Assembly: GCF_014117265.1 (NCBI RefSeq)
Contig: NZ_CP059833.1
Location: 2,015,069-2,079,068, forward strand
Length of the DNA: 64,000 nucleotides
DNA from: Corynebacterium hindlerae
GTDB lineage: Bacteria; Actinomycetota; Actinomycetes; Mycobacteriales; Mycobacteriaceae
Direction of reading: 5' to 3'
In this document: piece by piece, positions 17,429 to 26,049 of the stretch
Layout of the letters: the number at the start of each line of letters is the position of its first letter
Numbering within the stretch: position 1 is the stretch's first letter
Made by a program: the position numbers and the translations under genes
Notes under the pieces: model-generated
Told to the model about the DNA's origin: nothing
The model's database searches: none
Seen by the model: only the letters and a program-made list of their open reading frames with translations

Positions 17429-18457
17429 TTAGAGCCCGCGGAGTCGATCGATGGCGGCTCGGCCCGGTCGTGGTGTCGAATCGTCAGGGATTGAATCTGG
17501 ATCGACCGCCAATGCGGTGTCGCCAGCTACCAGCGTGGCGGACATAGCGCTGCGTTTGACTAATCCAAGGGCGATAGGACCCAGCTCGTGGTCATGCACC
17601 ACGGTCCCCAACCTACCGACGGTGCGTCCTCCGGAAGTTATCGGGGTTCCGGGGGCGGGTTGGGTTGGTGCAGAACCATCGAGGTGCAGGAGGACGAGGG
17701 CGCGAGGGGAACGTCCGAGGTTATGCACCCGGCTGACGGTTTCTTGTCCGCGGTAGCAACCCTTGTCCAGATGGACTGCGCGGCGCAGGAGCTCTGTGGA
17801 TTCGTGAGGGATGGATTTTGCGTCCAGGTCTGCTGCGAGTTCCGGCTCGCGGGCGTTGACCCTCGCGGCGGTGAAGGTCATAAGACCGGCGAGTTGCCCT
17901 CCGGCGGACTCGAGTTGAGCGGTTGTGGCGTCGATAAGCGTGCGTTCCACAAACAGGTCGGTCCTGGGCGGTCCGGCCCAATCGACGATGCGGGCGAGGC
18001 AGCCTTCGGGGAGGGGGAGCGTGCCGAAGAGGGTGAGGATTCCAAGGTTGGTGACGTCAATGGTGACATCGGACCAGAACACCATTTTGCGGAGGTAGTC
18101 CAGGAGCGAATCGGCCTGGAGGTGGGGAACGTCCAGGTAGAAGGTATCTTCCTGGCGTGTGACGTCCATGTGGTGGAGGATGTGGCCTTGGGCGTCGAGG
18201 TCGAGTGCGGCGGCGCTGAAACCGTCAGGAGCGTCATCGAGCTTTTGGCTCACTAGGTTGTTGAGGAACGCCGGGGCGTCGGGGCCGGACACAGCAATCA
18301 CCACTCGATGGGAGCGGTCAATAATGGCGGATGTGAATCGTTGTTCGCCCAACGGGTCGCCGTAGTGCCAGGCCACGCCGTGGTGGTCGATGAGTGTGTC
18401 GTCGGTCAGTGGCGCTGCGCCTGCTCGGGAGAGCAGCGGGGAAACGTAGTCAGTCAC
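17429..18457 (-). CDS. ygfZ: YgfZ/GcvT-fold folate-binding protein
   Basis: 342 residues. The signature KGCYRGQETVSRVHNLG near residues 235-251 is the conserved K-x-C-Y-x-G-Q-E loop of the YgfZ/Caf17 family. These tetrahydrofolate-binding proteins help assemble or repair certain iron-sulfur enzymes. They resemble the glycine-cleavage T protein but lack its partners, and none is present here. The GTG at 18457 starts 7 nt after TAACAT on the minus strand, so the mRNA is probably leaderless. It is divergent from pabC, another folate-linked gene. Confidence 0.9.
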   Translation of the reverse strand: MTDYVSPLLSRAGAAPLTDDTLIDHHGVAWHYGDPLGEQRFTSAIIDRSHRVVIAVSGPDAPAFLNNLVSQKLDDAPDGFSAAALDLDAQGHILHHMDVTRQEDTFYLDVPHLQADSLLDYLRKMVFWSDVTIDVTNLGILTLFGTLPLPEGCLARIVDWAGPPRTDLFVERTLIDATTAQLESAGGQLAGLMTFTAARVNAREPELAADLDAKSIPHESTELLRRAVHLDKGCYRGQETVSRVHNLGRSPRALVLLHLDGSAPTQPAPGTPITSGGRTVGRLGTVVHDHELGPIALGLVKRSAMSATLVAGDTALAVDPDSIPDDSTPRPGRAAIDRLRGL

Positions 18458-18464
18458 AAAACCG

Positions 18465-18470
18465 ATGTTA
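18465..18470 (-). promoter_or_regulatory. -10 box of ygfZ, leaderless
   Basis: TAACAT on the minus strand ends 7 nt before the ygfZ GTG. The pabC -10 box starts only 6 bp away on the other strand, so both promoters are packed into 31 bp between the two start codons. Confidence 0.5.
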
Positions 18471-18475
18471 GCGCG

Positions 18476-18481
18476 TAGCCT
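18476..18481 (+). promoter_or_regulatory. -10 box of pabC, leaderless
   Basis: TAGCCT ends 7 nt before the pabC ATG at 18489. Confidence 0.5.
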
Positions 18482-18488
18482 AGAGGGT

Positions 18489-19340
18489 ATGAGCCCACTG
18501 ATCTATATCCTTGAGCCATTCGGCGGTTCCACTCGGGAACACAGCCCTGCGTTGCCCATGCTCTTCTGGGACGATGCTGCCGTAACCCGTGGCGACGGGG
18601 TATTTGAATCCATTCGCATTGTGGCGGGCACGCCGGTCAACCTGGACCGCCACCTGGCCCGTTTCATTCGTTCTGCCACTTTGCTGGGGCTGCCAGCGCC
18701 GAACCCGGACCATTGGGCTACCGCGACCCGGGAAGCAGCTGAGAAGTGGGCATCGCTGCACGGGGACGGGGAAGCCGCCTGTACCTGGACGATGTCGCGG
18801 GGCAGGGCCTCCCGACCAGACATTCCGAGCACGTGGCTTGTGGTCAAGCCCCTGAGCGAGGAAATCCTTCGGCAGCACGCTGAGGGAGTGAAAGTGCTCA
18901 CCGGACCGCGGGGCTATCAGCTCACCAAACCTGCGCCGTGGAGTATCACTGGCGCGAAGACTCTGGCATATGCGGAGAACATGGCCGCGTTGCGTTACGC
19001 CCGCAGTCGGGGCTTTGACGATGTTATCTTCACCGACGGTGAACAGGTCCTCGAAGGGGCAACCTCCACGATCATTACTGTGCGTGGCAACAAAATTCGC
19101 ACCCCACAGCCGGGCGCCGAGGTCCTCGCCGGCACCACCCAAGCGCTCTTATTCAAGCGCGCACTGAAAGCGGGCTGGAACTGCCGAGAAAAGCCGATGT
19201 ATTACGGCGACTTGCTCAAGGCAGACCAGGTGTGGCTGGTGTCGTCGACGCGGGGCGCGGTGCGGGTCACGCAGCTTGACGACGCCCCCCTGAAGTCCCG
19301 CGGCGACTTGGATACCGTTCGAGAGCTGCTGGGGCGCTAG
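18489..19340 (+). CDS. pabC: 4-amino-4-deoxychorismate lyase (class IV aminotransferase fold)
   Basis: 283 residues. It converts aminodeoxychorismate to p-aminobenzoate and pyruvate in folate synthesis. The pyridoxal-phosphate lysine is probably Lys157 in TGAKTLAYAENM; VTRGDGVFESIR near the N terminus and EQVLEGATSTII are family motifs. A branched-chain aminotransferase-like role cannot be excluded by eye, but size and position beside ygfZ fit PabC. The ATG at 18489 lies 7 nt after TAGCCT; an upstream in-frame start at 18465 would add residues before this promoter. Confidence 0.85.
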   Translation: MSPLIYILEPFGGSTREHSPALPMLFWDDAAVTRGDGVFESIRIVAGTPVNLDRHLARFIRSATLLGLPAPNPDHWATATREAAEKWASLHGDGEAACTWTMSRGRASRPDIPSTWLVVKPLSEEILRQHAEGVKVLTGPRGYQLTKPAPWSITGAKTLAYAENMAALRYARSRGFDDVIFTDGEQVLEGATSTIITVRGNKIRTPQPGAEVLAGTTQALLFKRALKAGWNCREKPMYYGDLLKADQVWLVSSTRGAVRVTQLDDAPLKSRGDLDTVRELLGR

Positions 19341-19960
19341 CCGATCACGCGCTTGAGTTGGGCGGACATTCTAGGTCGCATTTCGCCCGCCACGAGGCGC
19401 TCGTCCACCCAGCCCAGCTCATTGGTGGGTAGGAGGCCGTAGAGGCGTTTACCGGGGCCTAGAGCAGCAGGCCCAGAGGATGTGACCATGGTGGATGCCG
19501 ATTCCAGCTGCCAGGCGCGCTCGTTGAGCGGGTTGCCGTAGAAAATTTCTACGACACCGGTGGAGTGGCAGAGGATGAACTCGATCTCGTCTTTGAGGTC
19601 GATGCGGATGAACCCGGTTTCGCGCAGGTCGGCGCCGGTTGGGTTGCCTTCTTCGTCGAGTTTCCAGAAGCGGGAATTGTAGGCGATGTAGTTCTCGCCG
19701 TCGTGGGCGAAGGTGATTTCCTGGCCGAAGTTGTACTGGCCGTCCACCGCGGTGTCGGCCTGGCCCTCGCCGCGCCACACGCCGATCAAAGGAAGCAGCG
19801 CCAGGAGGCCATCGTGCAGACTGGGGCCTTGGCGGAGGTTTGCGGTGTCATCAGGAATGGGAAGTTCACCTAGGCCTGGGATGTTGCGGTCAGCGGTATG
19901 TTTCGCTTGCTCTGCTGCCAGGTTGACGGCTTCGGAGCCGCTTAGGGAGTTGTCATTCAT
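19337..19960 (-). CDS. Nitrobindin-like beta-barrel protein lacking the haem histidine
   Basis: 207 residues, a ten-strand lipocalin-like barrel of the FABP/nitrobindin family. The hallmark GVWRGEG is at about residue 61-67. Nitrobindins bind ferric haem through a histidine close to the C terminus (DHLAAVLHR in the M. tuberculosis protein); the matching place here is RMSAQLKR, with Met198 instead of His. The protein therefore probably does not bind haem in the standard way. An N-terminal extension of about 55 residues with no predicted structure precedes the barrel. The start follows TAGGCT by 7 nt. It overlaps the convergent pabC stop by 4 bp. Confidence 0.82.
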   Translation of the reverse strand: MNDNSLSGSEAVNLAAEQAKHTADRNIPGLGELPIPDDTANLRQGPSLHDGLLALLPLIGVWRGEGQADTAVDGQYNFGQEITFAHDGENYIAYNSRFWKLDEEGNPTGADLRETGFIRIDLKDEIEFILCHSTGVVEIFYGNPLNERAWQLESASTMVTSSGPAALGPGKRLYGLLPTNELGWVDERLVAGEMRPRMSAQLKRVIG

Positions 19961-19967
19961 GGCCTCT

Positions 19968-19973
19968 AGCCTA
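19968..19973 (-). promoter_or_regulatory. -10 box of the nitrobindin-like gene, leaderless
   Basis: TAGGCT on the minus strand ends 7 nt before the ATG at 19960. Confidence 0.5.
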
Positions 19974-19977
19974 GCGG

Positions 19978-20739
19978 TTAGTCTTTCTCGTCCTCCAACT
20001 TGGAGATGGGAGACAGGTTGCTGGCGTCGACGGTGGTACTGCGTTGTTCGGCTTCAAAGTAGATGGATCCGCCGGCGCAGTACACCCGGTTGACCGGTGC
20101 AGGCAGGGGAAGGGAACGGCTGTCAATAGTCCAAGTGAAGGCGTCTTTTGCTTCTCGTTCACGGTCTTCGGGAACGTCGATGTAGCGATCCGGGGTCATG
20201 GTGATGCTCGTGCCGTTGATCCGGAGTTTGGCGACAACAGTCACGGGCTTGTCAAAGCCTTGTGGGGTGCCGGTCAGTTGTACCTCAGATGCAGGCCCGC
20301 CGGAGGGGGAGATGTCGTAGGGATTGGAAATATCGAGGTCTGTAATGTCTAACTGGGCGCCCAAGGCCACGCCGTCGAGACGCAGGTTGCGCGTGACAAG
20401 TTTGGCGGGTGCTTCGCTGAGCCTTCCGGTGAGGATTTCAGTGCGATCAAGGGTGAGGTCGGTGACCTCGGTGCGGGCGTTCATCATGCCGAATCCGGGC
20501 ACATCCACATCAAGCATTTCTGCGCTGAGCGAAGGTGTGGTTGTGCGCCACAGATTAGCGAGGTAAGGAAACCCCCCAAGGTGGATGCGTGGTGCCACGC
20601 TGAGCCGGGAATAGTGCTGGACATCGGCGGCGAGAGTGCGTTCGGCTCGCGCTGCAACGACGCTGTCCACAAGCCAACTGAGAATCAGAACGAGTCCCAG
20701 CAGTAGTGCGGTGATTCGAAGACGGGGAGATTTCTGCAC
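19978..20739 (-). CDS. DUF2993 / LmeA-like envelope protein
   Basis: 253 residues. One N-terminal membrane or signal segment (LRITALLLGLVLILSWLV, about 7-24) is followed by a beta-rich domain with repeated pairs such as VTDLTLDRTEI and LDITDLDISNP. This fits DUF2993, the family of mycobacterial LmeA, a phospholipid-binding envelope protein involved in lipomannan maturation. Location is likely the outer face of the membrane. The start is a GTG at 20739; an AGAGG lies too near to serve as a normal ribosome site. It is divergent from mshD, with 37 bp between start codons. Confidence 0.78.
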   Translation of the reverse strand: MQKSPRLRITALLLGLVLILSWLVDSVVAARAERTLAADVQHYSRLSVAPRIHLGGFPYLANLWRTTTPSLSAEMLDVDVPGFGMMNARTEVTDLTLDRTEILTGRLSEAPAKLVTRNLRLDGVALGAQLDITDLDISNPYDISPSGGPASEVQLTGTPQGFDKPVTVVAKLRINGTSITMTPDRYIDVPEDREREAKDAFTWTIDSRSLPLPAPVNRVYCAGGSIYFEAEQRSTTVDASNLSPISKLEDEKD

Positions 20740-20762
20740 ACCTCTATTCTTACTCGATCAAC

Positions 20763-20768
20763 TAGCCT
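20763..20768 (+). promoter_or_regulatory. -10 box of mshD
   Basis: TAGCCT ends 8 nt before the mshD ATG, consistent with a leaderless or near-leaderless transcript. Confidence 0.4.
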
Positions 20769-20776
20769 CGGTTGCT

Positions 20777-21676
20777 ATGACTACCTTTGACATCCAGTCC
20801 GACCAGGCGCCGCTGCCCCCTGACGTCCACGCACTCATCGAACGAGCAGCGTCCACAGACGGTTGCGACCCGTTCTCGGAGCAGTTTTTGCTAGGCCTTA
20901 GCGACCCCCGACTCGGCCACACACACCTCATCGCTAAGTCCGGGGAGAATATTGTCGGAGTGCTCGCCCATGATGGCGCAACGGCGGAGCTTGTGGTGGA
21001 CCCAGGTTGGCGTCGGCAAGGCATTGCGAGCGCGCTTATCGACGCCCACGGGCCTGGCGACGTGTGGGCGCACGGCGACCTCGCGCCAGCACAACACCTG
21101 GCAGCCCAGTTGGCAGCCACAAAAACACGCGAATTGCTGGTCATGCGGTTGACTGAGCCGGCCCCACAGGCGGAATTCCCCGCTGGATACGAAGTTATGA
21201 GCTTGGCAGCTGCCCGCAAGCTATGGGGAGAGAAAGCCGATGCTGAGCTGTTGCGGGTGAACAATGAGGCATTTAGCTGGCACCCGGAGCAGGGAGGGTG
21301 GGATATGCAGCGCTGGGAACGTGCCCAGGAAGCGCCCTGGTTTGATCCGGAAGGGGTGCTGCTGCTGTGGGAAGCACCTTCCGGGGGTGAGCCGACCACA
21401 CTGGCAGGGTTCCATTGGACAAAGTGCCAAAGATCACAGGAGGTGGCCGGTGGGGAAAACACCGGTGAAGTGTACGTGGTGGGATTGTCCAGTACTTCGC
21501 GGGGGAAGGGGCTGGGGAAACCTATTACCTTGCTGGGGGTCAACTTCATGCAAAAGCATGGATATCCGCAGGTAATTCTATATGTAGAAGCTGATAATGA
21601 GCCGGCAGTGGCAACGTATGAAAGCTTGGGGTTCGCTGTCATAGAACGGCACAGTTTGTATCGAATAAGTAGGTAA
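20777..21676 (+). CDS. mshD: Mycothiol synthase
   Basis: 299 residues with two GNAT domains. It acetylates the cysteine of Cys-GlcN-Ins, the last step of mycothiol synthesis. The N-terminal domain shows LVVDPGWRRQGIASALI, and the C-terminal domain VYVVGLSSTSRGKGLGKPITLLGV, an acetyl-CoA pyrophosphate loop, then LYVEADNEPAVATYESLGF. Both are characteristic of MshD. The ATG at 20777 is chosen over an upstream frame that overlaps the divergent gene. Upstream of pst, it sits in its usual corynebacterial place. Confidence 0.92.
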   Translation: MTTFDIQSDQAPLPPDVHALIERAASTDGCDPFSEQFLLGLSDPRLGHTHLIAKSGENIVGVLAHDGATAELVVDPGWRRQGIASALIDAHGPGDVWAHGDLAPAQHLAAQLAATKTRELLVMRLTEPAPQAEFPAGYEVMSLAAARKLWGEKADAELLRVNNEAFSWHPEQGGWDMQRWERAQEAPWFDPEGVLLLWEAPSGGEPTTLAGFHWTKCQRSQEVAGGENTGEVYVVGLSSTSRGKGLGKPITLLGVNFMQKHGYPQVILYVEADNEPAVATYESLGFAVIERHSLYRISR

Positions 21677-21699
21677 AATCCGAGCGTTTTGCAGCATTG

Positions 21700-21844
21700 G
21701 TTCCGGGAAAGTTGTGGAAATTCATCAAAAGTTAACCTTATGGGCCCCTTTTGGAAATCTGTACCCCCTAGGTTGCTTAGCGAAGCAACACCATGTGGTT
21801 GTTGCCCGAATACCCATAACTTTTACTGCACCGGAGGAAATCCT
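21700..21844 (+). promoter_or_regulatory. pstS upstream region: candidate Pho-type repeats and leader hairpin
   Basis: AAAGTT occurs at 21708-21713 and 21728-21733, 20 bp apart, about two helical turns, which would suit a response regulator such as PhoR. Downstream, GTTGCTTAGCGAAGCAAC (21772-21789) forms a 7-bp hairpin. GGAGGA lies 6-11 nt before the GTG. Regulator identity is inferred only from the gene. Confidence 0.35.
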
Positions 21845-22945
21845 GTGATTCGCAACTTCAAGCGCACTGTCGCTGTCCTGGGCGCTGTCGCCGCTGGTTC
21901 CATTGCTTTGACTGCCTGCTCTGAAACCTCCGAGAATGGTTCCGACGGCACTACCAAGGTCGAGGGTCTGTCCAACACCACCGGCCAGCTGGTGGCCGAA
22001 GGCGCCTCCTCTCAGCAGAAGGCTGTAGACCTGTTCGGTATTAAGTACTCCGAGGCCGTCCCAGGTGCTACCTTCTCCTACACCGCTTCCGGATCCGGGT
22101 CCGGCCAGAAGCAGTTCATCGCTGGTCAGGTTGCTTTCGGTGGCTCTGACTCCCCACTGAAGGACGATCAGGTCGAAGCCGCAAAGCAGCGCTGTGAAGG
22201 CAACGAAGCATGGCACCTGCCAATGGTGATCGGCCCCGTTGCTGTTGCATACAACATTCCTGGTGTTGACAGCGTCGTGCTGACTCCTGAGGTCACCGCC
22301 AAGATCTTCAAGGGCGAAATCACCAAGTGGAACGCTCCTGAGATTGTAGAGCTGAACAAGGACGCTAAGCTCCCTGAGCTTGATATCAAGGTTGTGTACC
22401 GTTCTGAGGAATCCGGCACCACCGATAACTTCCAGAAGTTCCTGAAGGCTACCTCTAACGGTGTCTGGGAAGGCTCTGGCAAGTCCTTCCCAGCTGCAGT
22501 CGGTGCTGGCGCTAACGGCTCCACCGGCGTTGTTGGCGAAGTAGAGAAGACCGAAGGTGGCATCACCTACGTTGAGGCTGGCTTTGCTAAGGACGCTGGC
22601 CTGGGCGTGGCAAAGATCGACTTCGGTTCCGGTGCAGTGGAGCTGAGCAACGAGTCTGTGAACAAGGCTCTGGCTAACCTCTCTTACAAGGGCGAGGGCC
22701 ACAACATGGTTGTTGACTCCACCAAGCTCTTCGAAATGAAGGAAGCCGGCGCATACCCACTCGTTCTCACCACCTACGAGATCGTGTGCTCCGCTGGTTA
22801 CGACGCTGAGACCTCCGGCCGCGTGAAGGACTTCCTGAAGGTAGCACTTGCTAACCAGGGCTCCGACCTCGAGGAACTGGGCTACATCCCAGTCGAAGGT
22901 GAGTTCAAGGACAAGCTGACCGCCGCCGTCGACGCCATCAAGTAA
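21845..22945 (+). CDS. pstS: Phosphate ABC transporter, substrate-binding lipoprotein
   Basis: 366 residues. A lipoprotein signal peptide ends in the lipobox IALTAC with the acylated Cys25. The mature part has typical PstS motifs: GASSQQKAVDLF, TASGSGSGQKQFIAGQVAFGGSD (phosphate-loop region) and EESGTTDNFQKF. It captures phosphate outside the membrane for PstCA. The start is GTG 21845, set by the strong GGAGGA just upstream. Codon use looks highly optimised, as expected for an abundant binding protein. Three hairpins separate it from pstC. Confidence 0.95.
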   Translation: MIRNFKRTVAVLGAVAAGSIALTACSETSENGSDGTTKVEGLSNTTGQLVAEGASSQQKAVDLFGIKYSEAVPGATFSYTASGSGSGQKQFIAGQVAFGGSDSPLKDDQVEAAKQRCEGNEAWHLPMVIGPVAVAYNIPGVDSVVLTPEVTAKIFKGEITKWNAPEIVELNKDAKLPELDIKVVYRSEESGTTDNFQKFLKATSNGVWEGSGKSFPAAVGAGANGSTGVVGEVEKTEGGITYVEAGFAKDAGLGVAKIDFGSGAVELSNESVNKALANLSYKGEGHNMVVDSTKLFEMKEAGAYPLVLTTYEIVCSAGYDAETSGRVKDFLKVALANQGSDLEELGYIPVEGEFKDKLTAAVDAIK

Positions 22946-22960
22946 ATCTTGATTGCCCGG

Positions 22961-23071
22961 AGTGAGGATAGCCCTGAGGGCTGCGCCTCACTTTCCGTTA
23001 AACTTTTTCGCTTTGCTTGAAAGCGAAAACCTATGCCCTCGTTGAGCATCAAAACTCAACGAGGGTGCTTT
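22961..23071 (+). terminator. Three consecutive hairpins between pstS and pstC
   Basis: Hairpin 1: AGTGAGG with CCTCACT (22961-22992), containing AGCCC/GGGCT inside. Hairpin 2: TTTTCGCTTT with AAAGCGAAAA (23005-23029). Hairpin 3: CCCTCGTTGAG with CTCAACGAGGG (23036-23065) followed by TGCTTT. Together they probably act as a partial terminator and mRNA stabiliser, keeping pstS above pstCAB. Confidence 0.75.
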
Positions 23072-23189
23072 GGTTGGGAAAATAAATTCTCATGGATCAG
23101 GCGTCGGAAGCAAACAGGATAACGCCGTCACATTGTGAGAGACGACCAGCCACACTTCGTACAACTGCAAGCTTTAAGGACTTTTCCGA

Positions 23190-24251
23190 ATGGCTGAAAA
23201 ACTCGCCGGCCAGGGCGCAGACCTTCTCGGTGAGGAGCGCGCTGACGACGTCATCGCTACTTCCACCGGTGCAAGCGTTGCTAAGCCCCCTGCACTCGTT
23301 GCAACAAATGTCGGGTCAGTAAAACGACCAGGTGACCGCGTTTTCGAATTCCTCTCCACGTCTTCTGCAGTGACGATCTCCGTCATCATCGCAGCCGTTG
23401 GTGCGTTCCTGCTCTGGCGTGCTGTACCGTCGCTCATGAACAACGCCGAAGGTTTGGGCGGGTTCTTCACCTACACCGGGGACTGGAACACCGCTGATAC
23501 CGAAGCAATGTACTTCGGTATCCCGAACCTGCTTGCTGTGACCTTCACTGTGTCCATCGTCGCGCTGATCATCGCTATGCCTGTGGCACTTGGTATCGCG
23601 ATCTTCCTCTCCAACTATGCGCCTAAGCGTTTGGTCAAACCACTGGGTTTCCTGGTGGACCTGCTGGCTGCTGTGCCGTCCATCGTGTACGGCCTGTGGG
23701 GTGCTAAGGTTCTCGGCCCAGCTCTGTCTGGTTTCTTCGAATGGATCAACAGCTGGGGCAATGGTTTCTTCCTTTTCGCCCACTACTCCAACTCTCCTTC
23801 TTTCGCTACCTCGCGAAATATGCTCACTGGTGGCATCGTGCTCGCGGTCATGATCCTGCCGATTATTGCCGCAACCGCGCGTGAGGTTTTTGTCCAGACT
23901 CCAAAGGGACATATTGAATCCGCTCTCGCTCTCGGCGCTACCCGCTGGGAAGTGGTGAAGCTGACCGTGCTGCCATTCGGCATGTCCGGCTACATCTCCG
24001 GTGGCATGCTGGGACTCGGCCGTGCGCTCGGTGAAACGATGGCGCTCTACCTGGTGGTGTCTCCTTCCTCCGCGTTCCGCGCATCCCTGTTCGACGGTGG
24101 TACCACCTTCGCAACTGTGATTGCTAACGCTGCTCCAGAATTCAACAACGACATAAAGGCCGGCGCCTACATTGCCGCAGGTCTGGTGCTGTTCTTCCTG
24201 ACGTTCCTTGTGAACGCTGCAGCGCGTGCCGTCGTGAACAAGAAGAAGTAG
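23190..24251 (+). CDS. pstC: Phosphate ABC transporter permease PstC
   Basis: 353 residues. A cytoplasmic N-terminal stretch of about 60 residues is followed by six or seven membrane helices. The permease loop that docks on the ATPase is ALALGATRWEVVKLTVLPFGMSGYISG, close to the end of the protein. It forms the channel with PstA. AAGGA lies about 9 nt before the ATG. The N-terminal extension is longer than in enterobacterial PstC but usual for actinobacteria. pstA follows after 10 bp. Confidence 0.95.
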   Translation: MAEKLAGQGADLLGEERADDVIATSTGASVAKPPALVATNVGSVKRPGDRVFEFLSTSSAVTISVIIAAVGAFLLWRAVPSLMNNAEGLGGFFTYTGDWNTADTEAMYFGIPNLLAVTFTVSIVALIIAMPVALGIAIFLSNYAPKRLVKPLGFLVDLLAAVPSIVYGLWGAKVLGPALSGFFEWINSWGNGFFLFAHYSNSPSFATSRNMLTGGIVLAVMILPIIAATAREVFVQTPKGHIESALALGATRWEVVKLTVLPFGMSGYISGGMLGLGRALGETMALYLVVSPSSAFRASLFDGGTTFATVIANAAPEFNNDIKAGAYIAAGLVLFFLTFLVNAAARAVVNKKK

Positions 24252-24261
24252 GTAGATCGAC

Positions 24262-25185
24262 ATGACACAAGCTGTAGACAACATGAACACTGATCAGCTG
24301 ATCAAGAAGCAGTCAGCGTTCACTGACATTTCTGCTGGGCGTAAGACCGCCGACGCTGTGGCAACCGGCATCATTTACTTCGCCATGTTCCTCGCGTTCA
24401 TTCCATTGGTGTGGGTACTTTACGAAGTCATCTCCAAGGGTCTGGGTCCGACGTTGTCTGCTGACTGGTGGGCAAAGTCCCAGAAGGGCGTGCTGTACAC
24501 CCTGCCAGGTGGCGGCGCGGCCCACGCTATCATCGGCACTTTTGTGCAGGCCGGGATCACATCTCTGATCTCTATCCCAATCGGTATCTTCACCGCTATC
24601 TACCTGGTGGAATACTCCAACGGCAACCGGCTCGGCCGCATCACCACATTCATGGTGGACATCCTCACCGGTGTGCCATCGATCGTCTCCGCGCTGTTCA
24701 TCTACTCGGTGTGGATCGTGCTGTTCGGTTTCCAGCGTTCCGGTATTGCAGTGGCACTGGCCCTGGTGTTGCTTATGGTCCCGGTTATCGTCCGTAACAC
24801 CGAGGAAATGTTGCGCGTGGTGCCACAGGATCTGCGCGAAGCGTCGTACGCCCTGGGCGTGCCGAAGTGGAAGACCATTGCCAAGATCGTTCTTCCTACC
24901 GCTCTCTCTGGCATCGTCACCGGCGTTATGCTGGCCATCGCCCGTGTGATGGGCGAGTCTGCTCCGGTCCTGATCCTGGTGGGCTCCACGCAGGCCATCA
25001 ACTGGAACCCCTTCGCGGCTCCGCAGTCTTCGCTGCCATTGATGATGCTGGATATGTACAAGGCCGGCTCCACTCCGGCTGTGCTGGACAAGATGTGGGG
25101 TGCCGCTTTCACCCTCGTTTTCATCATCGCTGTGCTCAACATCGGTGCACGAATCATTTCCGCGAAGTTCTCGATTAAGCAGTAA
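24262..25185 (+). CDS. pstA: Phosphate ABC transporter permease PstA
   Basis: 307 residues with six membrane helices. The coupling loop [29 protein letters not shown] is clear. It pairs with PstC in the inner-membrane phosphate uptake complex. Start at ATG 24262; an internal ATG at 24286 is possible but less well placed. It is 46 bp before pstB. Confidence 0.94.
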   Translation: MTQAVDNMNTDQLIKKQSAFTDISAGRKTADAVATGIIYFAMFLAFIPLVWVLYEVISKGLGPTLSADWWAKSQKGVLYTLPGGGAAHAIIGTFVQAGITSLISIPIGIFTAIYLVEYSNGNRLGRITTFMVDILTGVPSIVSALFIYSVWIVLFGFQRSGIAVALALVLLMVPVIVRNTEEMLRVVPQDLREASYALGVPKWKTIAKIVLPTALSGIVTGVMLAIARVMGESAPVLILVGSTQAINWNPFAAPQSSLPLMMLDMYKAGSTPAVLDKMWGAAFTLVFIIAVLNIGARIISAKFSIKQ

Positions 25186-25231
25186 CTTCCTCGTTCACCT
25201 ACATTCACACTTTTCATCAAAGGAGACACCG

Positions 25232-26008
25232 ATGGCTAAGAGCCTCGATCTGAAAAACGTCAACATTTACTACGGTGACTTCCATGCCGTACAGGACGTT
25301 AACTTGCACGTGCCACCAAGGTCTGTGACCGCCTTCATTGGTCCATCCGGCTGTGGCAAGTCCACGGTGCTGCGCACCCTGAACCGTATGCATGAAGTTA
25401 CCCCAGGCGCTACCGTCAAGGGGCAGATCCTGCTGGACGGCGAAGACATCTACGGCCCAAAGGTTGACCCAGTAGCAGTCCGCAACACCATCGGCATGGT
25501 ATTCCAGAAGGCTAACCCTTTCCCAACTATGTCCATCGAGGATAACGTTGTCGCCGGTTTGAAGCTCGCCGGTGAGAAGAACAAGAAGAAGCTCGCCGAG
25601 GTTGCAGAACGTTCCCTGCGTGGCGCGAACCTATGGGAAGAGGTCAAGGACCGCCTCGACAAGCCAGGCGGTGGCCTTTCCGGTGGACAGCAGCAGCGTC
25701 TCTGCATCGCCCGCGCTATTGCCGTCGAGCCTGAGGTTCTCCTCATGGACGAGCCTTGCTCCGCTCTGGATCCAATCTCCACCCTTGCCGTTGAGGACCT
25801 GATCCACGAACTGAAGGAAGACTTCACCATCGTGATCGTGACCCACAACATGCAGCAGGCAGCCCGTGTGTCCGACCAGACCGCGTTCTACTCCCTGGAA
25901 GCCACCGGCAAGCCAGGTCGCTTGGTTGAAGTTGGCCCTACTACCAAGATCTTCGAAAATCCAGATAAGAAGGAAACCGAAGACTACATCTCTGGCCGCT
26001 TCGGATAA
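25232..26008 (+). CDS. pstB: Phosphate ABC transporter ATPase
   Basis: 258 residues. Walker [10 protein letters not shown] is at 37-45, the signature [17 protein letters not shown] near 150, Walker [14 protein letters not shown], and the switch histidine in VIVTHNM. It powers uptake by PstCA. AAAGGAGA sits 8 nt before the ATG at 25232. The gene ends the pstSCAB operon; a hairpin follows. Confidence 0.96.
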   Translation: MAKSLDLKNVNIYYGDFHAVQDVNLHVPPRSVTAFIGPSGCGKSTVLRTLNRMHEVTPGATVKGQILLDGEDIYGPKVDPVAVRNTIGMVFQKANPFPTMSIEDNVVAGLKLAGEKNKKKLAEVAERSLRGANLWEEVKDRLDKPGGGLSGGQQQRLCIARAIAVEPEVLLMDEPCSALDPISTLAVEDLIHELKEDFTIVIVTHNMQQAARVSDQTAFYSLEATGKPGRLVEVGPTTKIFENPDKKETEDYISGRFG

Positions 26009-26020
26009 TTATTAGAACTC

Positions 26021-26049
26021 AAATGGGTCAGCTTCGGCTGGCCCATTTT
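26021..26049. terminator. Shared terminator of pstB and the MFS gene
   Basis: AAATGGGTCAGC and GCTGGCCCATTT pair with one mismatch around TTCG. The MFS stop codon (26028) lies inside the hairpin, so it serves both converging genes. Confidence 0.7.

Noticed and set aside
17299..17547. Short plus-strand frames between DUF3073 and ygfZ
   Set aside because: No start signal; the second half overlaps the ygfZ coding region on the other strand.
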